A stretch of 64,000 nucleotides of DNA, taken from positions 10,532-74,531 of the forward strand of contig CAZZEH010000016.1 in assembly GCA_964653095.1 (NCBI GenBank). Direction: 5' to 3'. Of the stretch, positions 25,506 to 34,533 are shown piece by piece (the first letter of the stretch is position 1; the number at the start of each line of letters is the position of its first letter). The translations under genes were made by a program, and so were the position numbers. Origin of the DNA: JAMLHH01 sp964653095 (lineage in GTDB: Bacteria; Bacteroidota; Bacteroidia; Chitinophagales; JADIYW01). Under the pieces are notes generated by a model that did not search any database, had not been told where the DNA came from, and saw nothing but the letters and a program-made list of their open reading frames with translations.

Positions 25506-27680
25506 TCAATCCTGAGCCATTTGCATTAAAAAGTCCGTTGCACTGCGGAACAAATGTAACAATGTCTGTCCGTTCCCTATGCCGTGCCTTCCGTTTGTGT
25601 AACTATGCATCTGAAACTTTTTATGATTTTGAACCAAACTTTTAGAAAGTTCCAAAGTATTCTGATAGTGTACATTATCATCTGCCGTGCCGTGTATCAG
25701 AAGCAGTCGGCCTTTTAAATTTTCGGCTAACACGACAGGTGAGCCTTTGTCGTATCCCGGCGGATTACTCACAGGTGTTCGCATATATCTTTCTGTATAA
25801 ACCGCATCATAATATCTCCAGTCCGTGACAGGTGCCACGCTGATTCCGCTATGCAGCAGACTGTCTTCTCCCATCATGCACATGAGCGTCAGATATCCTC
25901 CGTAACTCCAGCCGAACATGCTCATTTTTTCCTCATTTACATACGGAAGTTTTGATATGTATTTTACAGCTTCAAGCTGATCCTCTGCTTCTAACTGCCC
26001 TAATTTGGCATAAGTCATTTTCTTAAAATTGGCTCCTCTCCCGCCTGTCCCCCGGTTATCCACAGAAATTACGATAAAGCCCTGATGGGCCATATAATTA
26101 AGCCAATGCTGCAAATCATTTCCCCAGTCCTCCCGAACCGTTTGAATACCCGGGCCGCCATACACATAAAAAAGTACGGGATATCTCTGCGCGGAGTCAA
26201 AATCAGGCGGAAGTATCTTCCAGGCACAAAGCTCATAACCTTTGATTGGAAGCATGAAAAATTCTTTTCTGCCCAATACCGTATCTTCTTTACGGACATC
26301 TTCCAACAAAATTTTATTCGTATAATCTTTCAGCGATTTTACACTGATACGGCTGCGTACTTTCTGACTGCTGAATTTTTCTAACCATTCATTCTCTCCT
26401 ATTATTTCAGCCGTCGCAATTCCTGTGGTATCTGACAGATAGGACAGTTTTTTCTCTTTCATGTCCCAAAGCATCACGCTCTGCCGCTCCGGTGTCGGAA
26501 GAGGGCTGCTGAAAATAACCGTACTGTCTTCCAAATCTATTCGTAACACATCTTTTACCTCAAAATCTCCCTGAGTGATCTGCTCCTTTCGTCCTTTTTC
26601 ATCAATAAAATATAAATGATTAAAGCCGGATTTTTCAGAACTTATTGCAAGCTTTCCATTATAAAGTGTGCGAAACATTTGAGGCACCTCCACATACTGT
26701 TTGCTTTCTTCCCGATACCACAACTCTCCACTTCTGCTTTTCAGCGGATACATCCAAACCTGCAAGTCATTCTGAAATCTGTTTAAAGTCATTACTGCCA
26801 ATGTATGGGCATCTTTCCATATTACTCTTGGAATATACTCAGCAGATATCGGAATTTTTACAGATTTAGATTTACTCAAATCCCGAACTGAGACACTTAC
26901 TTTTGATACGGCTTCTCCGGCACGCGGATATTTATATTGGGTTTCTTTAGGATAATTATTCTGATAGGTAGTGATGGTATAATCTTTCACCTTCGATTCA
27001 TCAAATTTCAAATAGGCCAACTTTTTACTGTCGGGCGACCAAAACAAGGCTCTGACCAGACCAAACTCCTCTTCATACACCCAATCAGTCACACCGTTTA
27101 TAATTGAATTTAACTTGCCGTCTTTCGTAATTTGCTTAGTCTTCCTGTTTTGAAGATTCAGAATAAAGATATTATTGTTTTTCACATAAGCCAGATATTT
27201 CCGATTGGGAGAAAGTGTAGGAATGCGGATTTTTTCTCCATCTGCCACCTTTCTAAAAATATTTTCTTTCAAATCCACATAAAAAATTTCTTCCCGAACA
27301 GAATGACGATAAATTACTTCTTGGTTAAGACCTACCAAATATATACTGTCCTCTACATACTGAAATCGGTCAATCTTCGCCTGTTTCAATTCAAATTTTT
27401 GTTTTAAAATCTTACTATCGAAAATTTTAATAGATTCGGATTCTGTAAGACTGTTAATCAAAATTATGCTGGTCTCGGATTCTAAATCATCTTTTTGAGT
27501 AATGTAACGGTCACCATCTATAAAATACAGGCTGTTTAATTTTTTAGGCTCAAATTTTTTCTCCGTGAAAACATCTTCCAATGTGAATTGTCCCTGAGCG
27601 ATTATCGCAGTCGCTGATAAAAGAAATAAACCGCTCCACAAAACCGTTTTAACAGGTAAATTTATCTTACTGAAAAGCAT
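25506..27680 (-). CDS. Dipeptidyl-peptidase IV-type S9 serine peptidase
   Basis: 724 residues: signal peptide ending IIAQ; an eight-bladed propeller (residues about 60-470) of the DPP4 N-terminal type; and an alpha/beta-hydrolase domain with GWSYGGYL (nucleophile Ser), HGTADDNVHYQN (Asp) and GRHGIG (His). It removes dipeptides from peptides with Pro or Ala at position 2 in studied members; location is periplasmic. Divergent from the outer-membrane gene at 27746. Confidence 0.93.
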   Translation of the reverse strand: MLFSKINLPVKTVLWSGLFLLSATAIIAQGQFTLEDVFTEKKFEPKKLNSLYFIDGDRYITQKDDLESETSIILINSLTESESIKIFDSKILKQKFELKQAKIDRFQYVEDSIYLVGLNQEVIYRHSVREEIFYVDLKENIFRKVADGEKIRIPTLSPNRKYLAYVKNNNIFILNLQNRKTKQITKDGKLNSIINGVTDWVYEEEFGLVRALFWSPDSKKLAYLKFDESKVKDYTITTYQNNYPKETQYKYPRAGEAVSKVSVSVRDLSKSKSVKIPISAEYIPRVIWKDAHTLAVMTLNRFQNDLQVWMYPLKSRSGELWYREESKQYVEVPQMFRTLYNGKLAISSEKSGFNHLYFIDEKGRKEQITQGDFEVKDVLRIDLEDSTVIFSSPLPTPERQSVMLWDMKEKKLSYLSDTTGIATAEIIGENEWLEKFSSQKVRSRISVKSLKDYTNKILLEDVRKEDTVLGRKEFFMLPIKGYELCAWKILPPDFDSAQRYPVLFYVYGGPGIQTVREDWGNDLQHWLNYMAHQGFIVISVDNRGTGGRGANFKKMTYAKLGQLEAEDQLEAVKYISKLPYVNEEKMSMFGWSYGGYLTLMCMMGEDSLLHSGISVAPVTDWRYYDAVYTERYMRTPVSNPPGYDKGSPVVLAENLKGRLLLIHGTADDNVHYQNTLELSKSLVQNHKKFQMHSYTNGRHGIGNGQTLLHLFRSATDFLMQMAQD

Positions 27681-27745
27681 CTTTCATAATGATTGCATTG
27701 AAAATACTGAGATATCCTTATTTTTGGAACAAACAGGATGTGATT

Positions 27746-28429
27746 ATGTCTGATTGGGCAATTTTAAAAAATAAACTCTGCGTTTTAATCATGTGTTTTT
27801 TCTTTGCCGGAAGCTTTTCTCTTTCCGCACAGGAGGGAGAATACAAGAGCGTGGGTTCGGATAATATCTATCAGACCGATGTCAGCGAGAAACAGGAAAA
27901 GGAGAAAGCGAAAGAAGATAAGCCCGATAAAAAGTGGGACTGGAGAAACTTTAGGGTAGGCGGTAATTTAGGATTGAATTTCGGGCGATATACCTATGTG
28001 GAAATATCCCCCGCCTTCGGCTATTGGGTAAAACCGGGTAAGCTGCAACTCGGAGTCAGCACTAAATTTATTTATCAGAGTATTGAAAACTCTTACTGGA
28101 ATTCGGGAGCGAGTGGCCGCTGGAAAAGTTTTCTCTACGGAGGAGGACTGTTTTTGGACTATGTAGCCTGGCGAGGGTTGTTTTTAAGAGGAGAATTCGA
28201 ACAAATCAATAAAGAATCATACTACAGTACGGACCGGGTCAATGTTCCGCATCTGCTTTTGGGCGCAGGTTATATCCAGCCTATGGGAAATTTTGGCAAC
28301 TTCTATATTGCGGCTTTATACAACGTTTTGGATCGGGATGAGTCTATTTATGCCGGTACATTCCGAAATGATTTTCCGCTCATTCTCAGAATGGGTTTCG
28401 GGGTAGGGTTTGGAGGTACGAGAAGATAA
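27746..28429 (+). CDS. Outer-membrane beta-barrel protein, function unknown
   Basis: Start placed at 27746 because MSDWAILKNKLCVLIMCFFF gives a signal peptide ending LSAQ; an ATG at 27689 would add a polar leader. 227 residues: a Lys/Glu-rich segment after the signal peptide (VSEKQEKEKAKEDKPDKKW) and then about eight amphipathic strands ending in a Gly/aromatic run (LILRMGFGVGFGG). It resembles small 8-stranded barrels of Bacteroidota; no named family recognised. Divergent from the S9 peptidase, 65 bp apart. Confidence 0.7.
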   Translation: MSDWAILKNKLCVLIMCFFFAGSFSLSAQEGEYKSVGSDNIYQTDVSEKQEKEKAKEDKPDKKWDWRNFRVGGNLGLNFGRYTYVEISPAFGYWVKPGKLQLGVSTKFIYQSIENSYWNSGASGRWKSFLYGGGLFLDYVAWRGLFLRGEFEQINKESYYSTDRVNVPHLLLGAGYIQPMGNFGNFYIAALYNVLDRDESIYAGTFRNDFPLILRMGFGVGFGGTRR

Positions 28430-28577
28430 ATGCCTGATATTGCTGCAAACCAGCTTATTTTTAGTATAGACATAATACCATATATCAACATGCATTTCGA
28501 CCTGCAAAAATTAGGTCATGCTTTATGGCAAAATTTGAATCCAATTTCTTTATCTTCAATCGACTACATCATCAAAT

Positions 28578-29264
28578 ATGAAAAAGATACGTATAGCATT
28601 ACCTGAGAGATTATTAGATACCGAATTTTACTCCGGAGGAGAAGGTGTCAGGCCTACAGTCATTTTTTTTCACGACATACTGGGGATTGTTCCTGCGACA
28701 AGGCAGACTGCCAAAGCATTGAGTAAAATCGGTGTGCATGTGTTTCTGCCTAATTTATTCACAGACGGCGCAGTCAAATATTGTGTCCGAACACTTTTTA
28801 CCAAAGCTTTCAGGCACAATGAGGAGGACAACAACCCTTTCTTAGATGAAATACAGGCATTGATTACCGAAATAAATTTGAGGAATGAAGTAGCCACCGA
28901 TCAGCTGGGTGTGGTCGGTCAGTGTCTGACCGGAGGTTTTGTGCTTCATGCGGCTATCCGGGAAGAAGTGAAAGCACCTGTTGTCTTTCATCACTCTTTC
29001 GGCACCTTGGGAAGCGGCATTCCAAAAGGTTGTTCGTCTCTGATAGAACAGCAGTTACAGGGGCATTTTTCCAATCTCGACCCTCTGTGTCCGGATTCAA
29101 GAGTAAAAGAACTGAAAAAAGAAATAGGCTCACATCTGGAAGATTACTGGTACAATCTTCCTCACGGTATTCCGCACTTTTTCTTTAATACTGAACAGGG
29201 GAGAGCAGCCTTTGAACGTATGTTGGCTTTCATCAAACTGAACCTGCTCGGGGAGTTGGAATAG
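28578..29264 (+). CDS. Dienelactone-hydrolase-family protein
   Basis: 228 residues, alpha/beta-hydrolase. The nucleophile elbow is GQCLTGGF, with Cys where lipases have Ser, which is typical of dienelactone hydrolases; PTVIFFHDILGI near residue 27 is the oxyanion-strand region and LPHGIPHFFF near residue 190 may hold the catalytic His. The natural substrate cannot be inferred; there are no aromatic-degradation genes nearby. No signal peptide, so cytoplasmic. Confidence 0.85.
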   Translation: MKKIRIALPERLLDTEFYSGGEGVRPTVIFFHDILGIVPATRQTAKALSKIGVHVFLPNLFTDGAVKYCVRTLFTKAFRHNEEDNNPFLDEIQALITEINLRNEVATDQLGVVGQCLTGGFVLHAAIREEVKAPVVFHHSFGTLGSGIPKGCSSLIEQQLQGHFSNLDPLCPDSRVKELKKEIGSHLEDYWYNLPHGIPHFFFNTEQGRAAFERMLAFIKLNLLGELE

Positions 29265-29275
29265 TTTCAAAGCAC

Positions 29276-29650
29276 TTAATCCCAAGGATTTTTAAGTTCT
29301 AAATTTTTGATGTTTTTAAAATCATCTACATTTCGTGTAACCAAAATAAGATTTTCTACTATGGCTGTAGATGCAATAATTGCATCAGGAAGCTTAATCG
29401 TATTCTCCCTGCGAAGCTCTATAGCTTCATCTATGATATTCTTATTTATACCCAACACGTTTGCCATAGATATAAACTCTCTAAGTCGCTCAGTGGCATT
29501 TTTATAGCCCAAAAACTCAATATAAGTTATGAATGAAACTATGAAATCAGAATCTATACATTCTGCAATAAAGGTCATTCCCTTCTTGGGAAGATGTCCT
29601 ATCTGAGCATCTATCAGTATATTCGTATCTATTAAATATCTCTTTCCCAT
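29276..29650 (-). CDS. PIN-domain toxin (VapC-like)
   Basis: 124 residues with PIN acidic residues: IDTNILIDAQ (Asp near residue 7), ITYIEFLGY (Glu) and KLPDAIIASTAIV with Asp, then LVTRNVDDFKNI (Asp). Such toxins cut tRNA or rRNA. The gene overlaps the upstream antitoxin gene by 19 bp, the normal order for this type II pair, so both should be made from one mRNA. Confidence 0.92.
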   Translation of the reverse strand: MGKRYLIDTNILIDAQIGHLPKKGMTFIAECIDSDFIVSFITYIEFLGYKNATERLREFISMANVLGINKNIIDEAIELRRENTIKLPDAIIASTAIVENLILVTRNVDDFKNIKNLELKNPWD

Positions 29651-29850
29651 TTCGCACGACTTTCCTGAAGATAAGAATGCATCTTTTCACCTTCCTCTTC
29701 CGACATAGTCCCCAAATAATCTGACGGCTTCTTTACAGAAACGCTCTCTCTACCCATCTTGATTTCATACGGCGTATTCAACTGTTTCGCCAAGTTTTCA
29801 AAGATATGTATTTCCTCTTTAGTTCTTGGATGGATAATAATAGTGGTCAT
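29632..29850 (-). CDS. Antitoxin of the PIN toxin pair
   Basis: Start at 29850 (MTTIIIHPRTKEE) because the upstream in-frame ATG at 29925 adds a hydrophobic leader that does not fit. 72 residues: an N-terminal strand-like TTIIIHP, a helix (IHIFENLAKQLNTPY), then a flexible acidic C-terminal part (SEEEGEKMHSYLQESRAKWE) that would wrap the toxin. This architecture is common for VapC partners in Bacteroidota. Usually such a pair represses its own promoter. Confidence 0.82.
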   Translation of the reverse strand: MTTIIIHPRTKEEIHIFENLAKQLNTPYEIKMGRESVSVKKPSDYLGTMSEEEGEKMHSYLQESRAKWERDI

Positions 29851-29955
29851 GCTTCTTATTAGTTGTAATAAAGATAATGAAAAACTGTATGCTTTAACCA
29901 TCCATATCTCAAAGACATGCAGCATGTGGATATCAAAGTTATTCGAAAAGCAATT

Positions 29956-30109
29956 CCTGAAGGCGATGACCTTAGTGATACCTGAGGCTCCCGAAGGCAG
30001 AACGGATAGAAGGATGATCCCTGAGCTTTATCTGATAATGTAATTTCTGTGAGTAATAGCTATCCTGCTACTACACCACTAAACTTTAGTATGAAAATCC
30101 AAACAGCCA
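29956..30109. repeat. Left copy of a direct repeat flanking the GH5 gene
   Basis: Matches 31943-32098 in the same orientation at about 90% by eye (about 14 mismatches and one 2-base indel). It covers the last codons of a decayed DUF4143-type gene and its downstream DNA. The two copies bracket the GH5 lipoprotein gene. Confidence 0.9.
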
Positions 30110-30214
30110 AAGCGGGATTTTCTTCCCTCTTCCGATTCCAACATCATCCACGGCAATTAAAAAATCGGATTCATTTATCACTTGTTTAGAGCTTTTTGAT
30201 TTTCCGCCTACTTC
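30086..30214 (-). pseudogene. C-terminal remnant of a DUF4143-type AAA ATPase
   Basis: On the minus strand 42 codons read EVGGKSKSSKQVINESDFLI … GKKIPLWLFGFSY and stop. The EVGGKxK, AVDD and IPLWLFGF-Y end is what I recall for the common Bacteroidota ATP-binding DUF4143 proteins. An in-frame stop lies six codons upstream and no ATPase domain remains. Recognition is from memory. Confidence 0.7.
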
Positions 30215-30336
30215 GAGAGTTAATTTCTTTCAGGTTGATTTGTATTTCATCTAAGATTTTTTATAAGAAAATAGGGGCTGTGATAAAGTAGGTGTATAGG
30301 GTGTTATTATCAATGGAAATATATTATTATCGCAAG

Positions 30337-31803
30337 ATGAAAACCTTAGCGCAAATTCTCTTCTTTTCATTTTTGCTTTCGTCAGCATGTAAAAAAGATA
30401 AGTCGAGTTCAGAGACTCACTCCGGAAATTCAAATACCAATCCGATACAAGAGGGATTTCAGATGTATGATGCTCAGGGACGAACCCTTATTCTTCACGG
30501 AATGGCTACATCCAATTATTCCAAGTTTAAACATATTCCTTGGATAGAGGAGAGCGATGTGGAAAGAGAAAGACGGTATGGATTTAATGTCACGCGCTAT
30601 GTGTTGAATTGGTCAGCCATAGAGCCGGAGCGAGGTGTGTATGATCAAAATTATATCAATGAGACCATCAAGCGAATAGAATGGTACACTTCCCGGGAGA
30701 TTTATGTTTTGCTGGATATGCATCAGGATTTGTACAGTGCAGTTTTTGGAGGGGGAGGCAATGGTGCGCCAGAATGGGCAGTCTTTACTGATGGAGTCAA
30801 AATAGGGACGTATAATTTTGGTGATTTGTGGTTTTTGCAATACCTGACACCAGAAGTTATTAATGCTTTTCAAAATTTTTACAGATATGAAGACCCGTAC
30901 AAATTTTTACAGGACCATTTTATCGGAGCATGGACGGAGATTGTCAAAAGAGTCAAAGATAATCCTTATGTAATCGGCTACGAGCTGATGAATGAACCTC
31001 ATCCGGGCGATGGTAAACTGCTTCAAAACAAACATTTTGCTCAGGTTCAGCTTTGGGGCTTGTATGATAGAGCTATTCGGGAAATCAGGAAGATTGACCA
31101 GGAAAAGTGGATTTTTATCGAACCGGAGTTTTTCTTTCCTACCGGTTTCGGAATGCCTTCATATCTTAAAAAAGTAATTGACCACAGAGCCGGAGATCCG
31201 AGATTGGTTTTTGCTCCCCATATTTATCCGCCGGGGATGGAAGCGGGTGCAAACTACGGCGCATTAGATAAAATAGTCATCAATTCATGGAAAAAAAACA
31301 GGTCTGATGACATGACCCGTCACGAAGCATCGTTATTTGTGTCAGAATTTGGAGGTAAAAACGATCGTCCGAAAACGAGTGCCAAATACGTTTCGGACTT
31401 TTGTGATATGTTGGACGAGATGAAAAGTAGTTGGGCGGCTTGGTCCAACGATATTCATGAAATGGTAGGTTCTGTAAACTATAATCTTTTTTATCCTGAC
31501 AAGACAGAGCGTCCTACTTTTGACCCACTGATAAGAGCTTATCCGAGAGCCACCACCGGCAATCTGATTTCTTTCAAATACAATCCGACTACCTATGAGT
31601 TCACGATGCGATATATCAACAATACTCAGATAGGGCCCTATACGGAGATACATTTGCCGGATCGCAGATATCCTGATGGGTGGGATCTGCAAGTGGATGG
31701 GGTAAAAGATTACTCGTATGAATGGGAGGAAGAGGTGCAGGTGCTAAAATTGAAAGTCAACGAGCACGCTAAGGAGGTTAATGTAAGGGTCGTTCCTAAG
31801 TGA
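30337..31803 (+). CDS. GH5 endoglycoceramidase-like lipoprotein
   Basis: Start at 30337 gives lipobox SSAC (Cys18); an ATG at 30292 is rejected because it would precede the signal peptide with polar residues. 488 residues: Ser/Asn-rich linker, GH5 TIM barrel with the acid/base Glu in YELMNEPHPG and the nucleophile in FVSEFGGKND, LLDMHQDLYSAVFGG typical of endoglycoceramidases, and a C-terminal beta domain (ISFKYNPTTYEFTMRYI … EVNVRVVPK) as in that group. It would release glycans from glycolipids at the cell surface. It stands alone between two decayed gene ends. Confidence 0.85.
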   Translation: MKTLAQILFFSFLLSSACKKDKSSSETHSGNSNTNPIQEGFQMYDAQGRTLILHGMATSNYSKFKHIPWIEESDVERERRYGFNVTRYVLNWSAIEPERGVYDQNYINETIKRIEWYTSREIYVLLDMHQDLYSAVFGGGGNGAPEWAVFTDGVKIGTYNFGDLWFLQYLTPEVINAFQNFYRYEDPYKFLQDHFIGAWTEIVKRVKDNPYVIGYELMNEPHPGDGKLLQNKHFAQVQLWGLYDRAIREIRKIDQEKWIFIEPEFFFPTGFGMPSYLKKVIDHRAGDPRLVFAPHIYPPGMEAGANYGALDKIVINSWKKNRSDDMTRHEASLFVSEFGGKNDRPKTSAKYVSDFCDMLDEMKSSWAAWSNDIHEMVGSVNYNLFYPDKTERPTFDPLIRAYPRATTGNLISFKYNPTTYEFTMRYINNTQIGPYTEIHLPDRRYPDGWDLQVDGVKDYSYEWEEEVQVLKLKVNEHAKEVNVRVVPK

Positions 31804-31942
31804 TTATACATTGGATTTATTTGCTTCCTGACTTGTCCCCTCTAAATTTAGTGCGGTCGTAATTCATTGTCTTTCAATTGCTCAATATTTAGTTTTAGTA
31901 TTTTTACCGCACTAAGAGTGCCTCGGCCACCGAAGTGTGATG

Positions 31943-32098
31943 CCTGAAGGCGATAACCTTAGTGATGCCTGAGGCTCCCGAAGGCAGAACGGCTCGAAAG
32001 GCGGTCCCTGAGCTTTATCTGATAATGTAATTTCTGTGAGTAATAGCTACATCCTGCTACTACGCCACTAAGCTTTAGTATAAGAATCTGAACAGCCA
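31943..32098. repeat. Right copy of a direct repeat flanking the GH5 gene
   Basis: Partner of 29956-30109 (about 90% by eye), in the same orientation. One 2-base insertion relative to the left copy. Confidence 0.9.
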
Positions 32099-32235
32099 TA
32101 ATAAGGAGGTTTCCGATACTGTCTATAATAGTTTTCCCCATAAAGTAAAATCAAAAATAGCTTTTAATCAGGAGTTACTATAAACCAATATTCCGTCAGC
32201 AATAAAAACCCTTTCGCCTACTTCGCTTTCGACAT
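32075..32235 (-). pseudogene. More decayed DUF4143-type gene end
   Basis: The minus strand reads SETSLLWLFRFLY and TAA at the end, matching the final IPLWLFGF-Y of the left remnant; an in-frame TAG lies about 13 codons upstream. Further upstream, in another frame, is EVGERVFIADGIL, which may be the shifted continuation. Upstream limit approximate. Confidence 0.5.
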
Positions 32236-32288
32236 CTTGTAGACTAAGTGTATGGCCAAAACAAATGGAGAAAAAATCAAAAATAAAT

Positions 32289-32729
32289 TTACCCACATCC
32301 TATACCGGAAGCCTCATTTAAAGCGTTGTGGACTGTCTGATAGGTAATGACAAAAGACAGAACCGCCAGCAAAAGTTTCATATAACGCATACCCTTTGTA
32401 GCGGTAGTATATAGCCTAAGTGCATTTTCTTCCGTGATTTTTGAAACGTAATTAAAATGATGAGGATATCGGTTTAAAATACTGATTACAATGTATAGGA
32501 TGTGAAAAATGACCGGAGCAAAGAAAATTTCTGCTTTCGAACCCATACGATCTGCCTCTCCGATAAAGTTGTAATGACCGGGAATAAGTGTCGGCAATTT
32601 ATCATACACCATAAAAATATAAATCCAGTTGGATGCGATAATCACTATTCCGATAAGTTCTAACACTTTGTCAAATACTGTTCGTGGGACTGCAAGTCTG
32701 GGTCTGTTTGACTTTTTTGAAAGGGACAT
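32289..32729 (-). CDS. DUF1648-domain membrane protein
   Basis: 146 residues, about four hydrophobic helices. The N-terminal membrane part has the DUF1648 pattern (YDKLPTLIPGHYNFIGEADRMGSK), where a short periplasmic loop with PxHxNxxGxxD links the first two helices; members include immunity and signalling proteins, and no function is established. It lies 25 bp downstream of the WecG-type gene on the same strand. Confidence 0.75.
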   Translation of the reverse strand: MSLSKKSNRPRLAVPRTVFDKVLELIGIVIIASNWIYIFMVYDKLPTLIPGHYNFIGEADRMGSKAEIFFAPVIFHILYIVISILNRYPHHFNYVSKITEENALRLYTTATKGMRYMKLLLAVLSFVITYQTVHNALNEASGIGCG

Positions 32730-32754
32730 CTGTTGTGCTAAATGACAGTTTGCG

Positions 32755-33513
32755 TTATAACTGCCTGAAGGAAATATACTTTTTGTATGATTTTAATTTA
32801 TGAACAAACGGCAGAAAGAATATAGTCAGGTCTCTCAGACGTTTCTGGTAATGCCGGCCCGGGTGCAGCATCGTCCGCCATGCCCATTCCATCTTAATCA
32901 CCCTCACCCATTTTGGTGCCCGAACATAAAATCCGGACAAAAAATCAAAATACCCTCCGACCGTAAATACAAGAAGTTTTTTCTCGCGTATCCGGTCAAT
33001 ATGCTGACTGACCCACTGCTCCTGCCTCGGAGAACCCGTACCCACAATCAGCGCACTTTTATCGGGTACTTTTTCAAAATCCAGCGGTGAAAATCCATTT
33101 TGGAAATAAGCCACCGCCTGTTCTCCGTATTGAGAAATAAGCTTTTGATTGCATGCACGGATATTTTCTTCTGTAGTGCCGTACAACACCAAAGGAACTC
33201 TTATCTTGTGCAGCGCCGCGAAAAACAGAGGAGACATATCCGTACCGTTTAAGTTGGCAATCTTATTCCCGGTGATAATTTTAAAACAAATCTGCATGCC
33301 TATTCCATCGACCAAAAGATAGTCCGACAAAGAATAATCCTGAAGGAGTGTGCGGTTTTTATGAAAAAGTACATAGCTCGCATAGTAAATATAATGTACC
33401 ACTTTTGCCTCGTCAGCAGTATGCCAGGCATGGACTATTTCTGAAGCGACTCTTTCCGGACTGTCAGTGTCCACAAAAGGCAATCGGGCTATTTGTGTAC
33501 GAATATCTGTCAT
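32755..33513 (-). CDS. WecG/TagA/CpsF-family glycosyltransferase
   Basis: 252 residues. GT26 enzymes add ManNAc-type sugars to lipid-linked acceptors. Signatures: VDGIGMQICFKIITGNKI, NLNGTDMSPLFF, LVLYGTTEENIRACNQKL and VGTGSPRQEQWVSQH near the active site. Cytoplasmic face, no signal peptide. Overlaps the sulfotransferase gene by 4 bp (ATGA), so the two are co-expressed. Confidence 0.9.
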   Translation of the reverse strand: MTDIRTQIARLPFVDTDSPERVASEIVHAWHTADEAKVVHYIYYASYVLFHKNRTLLQDYSLSDYLLVDGIGMQICFKIITGNKIANLNGTDMSPLFFAALHKIRVPLVLYGTTEENIRACNQKLISQYGEQAVAYFQNGFSPLDFEKVPDKSALIVGTGSPRQEQWVSQHIDRIREKKLLVFTVGGYFDFLSGFYVRAPKWVRVIKMEWAWRTMLHPGRHYQKRLRDLTIFFLPFVHKLKSYKKYISFRQL

Positions 33514-34529
33514 GAACCCAATCTTCGTTTAATCGTTTCGGGGATACTTTTCATTCGGTTCAGGTTAAAAAGTAATGCCAGGCCGAGCTTAACAGGAAAA
33601 AGCAGATACCAACCCAGAATTTTAATTTTGGATGCATTGGGCTGTATAAGTTTATAGCCGAAGTCTTTAAAAAAATGACCGGAAGTCTTTTCACAAATCG
33701 CAATTTCTTCCGGGGACAAGTCCCCATTCTCCCAGTTACTTGCACGTTCTTTTTTAATCCCTTTTTGATTGCTGTCGGCTTCATTAGAAGAACTGGCCAA
33801 AGGGATATTCAGCATGTCTTCATAATAATCCTCTCCGAGATGACTGCAAATTTCCTGCATGCTTTTCACCGGATTATTTAAAATGTCTTCAAATCGCACA
33901 GTAAGCACCTGAGGATGTGAGGAGAATTTTTCCGCCGCCTGAATGGCCGCATTCCACAACTTGCTCAACGTAAACGGATGGTAGTTGATTCTGAGCCTCA
34001 GAGCTTCTTTTTTCGTGATAAAAGTGGCTCCCATTTTCCTCCTGAGCCATTTCTTTTTTTGAGAAAGCAGAATCGCCCTCGGGTCGCGTACCATATTAAT
34101 GATTCTTGCCTGTGGGAATAAACCCAGAATTTCACGGATGTAAAAAACATTTTGGGGCGTTTTTTCACATGGGATACTTTTACCTTCCTGGTGCGTAATC
34201 ATGTTCATAAATTCAGCATACACAAAATGCGGATAGAGCTGATATCCTTTCAGATTAGAAACAAAAACTCGTGCCTCGTTTCGATACATCCTTTCATCCA
34301 TTTTTCCCGTGTATCCTTCTTTTTGGATATAAAAAAGTTTGCATGCAAGGGTGAAAGCCTCTTCTTCTGTCAGGATTTTTTCTTTATCAGACGTGGACCA
34401 CAATTGTTCAAAGAAATGCAGCTCGTTGAGTACAAAAATCTTTGGATGATTGTTGAGTATTCTAAGCATCATGGTGGTGCCGCTTCTGGAATTTCCAACG
34501 ATAAAAAAATGAGGACGCTGAATCTGCAT
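33510..34529 (-). CDS. Sulfotransferase-family protein
   Basis: 339 residues. PAPS-binding 5'-phosphosulfate loop GNSRSGTTMM at residues 11-20 and 3'-phosphate region VRDPRAILLSQ near residue 145 are both intact. It would transfer sulfate to a sugar, lipid or peptide; the WecG-type enzyme downstream suggests a glycan or glycolipid acceptor. C-terminal hydrophobic stretch (ILGWYLLFPVKLGLALLF) may bind the membrane. The start is forced by the position of the PAPS loop. Confidence 0.85.
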   Translation of the reverse strand: MQIQRPHFFIVGNSRSGTTMMLRILNNHPKIFVLNELHFFEQLWSTSDKEKILTEEEAFTLACKLFYIQKEGYTGKMDERMYRNEARVFVSNLKGYQLYPHFVYAEFMNMITHQEGKSIPCEKTPQNVFYIREILGLFPQARIINMVRDPRAILLSQKKKWLRRKMGATFITKKEALRLRINYHPFTLSKLWNAAIQAAEKFSSHPQVLTVRFEDILNNPVKSMQEICSHLGEDYYEDMLNIPLASSSNEADSNQKGIKKERASNWENGDLSPEEIAICEKTSGHFFKDFGYKLIQPNASKIKILGWYLLFPVKLGLALLFNLNRMKSIPETIKRRLGS

Positions 34530-34533
34530 GTTG

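Larger units (their letters stand above)
29851..30336. other. Gap holding a gene remnant and a repeat
   Basis: No intact gene. It contains the left copy of the 154-bp repeat (29956-30109) and the DUF4143-type remnant (30086-30214); the rest up to the GH5 start is AT-rich with no clear promoter. Confidence 0.6.
31804..32288. other. Gap downstream of GH5 with repeat and gene remnant
   Basis: No intact gene. Contains the right repeat copy (31943-32098) and a second DUF4143-type remnant (32075 onward). Nothing else recognised. Confidence 0.6.

Noticed and set aside
29956..32098. Insertion element ends around GH5
   Set aside because: The repeats are in direct orientation and consist of gene-end remnants with no terminal inverted repeats or transposase.
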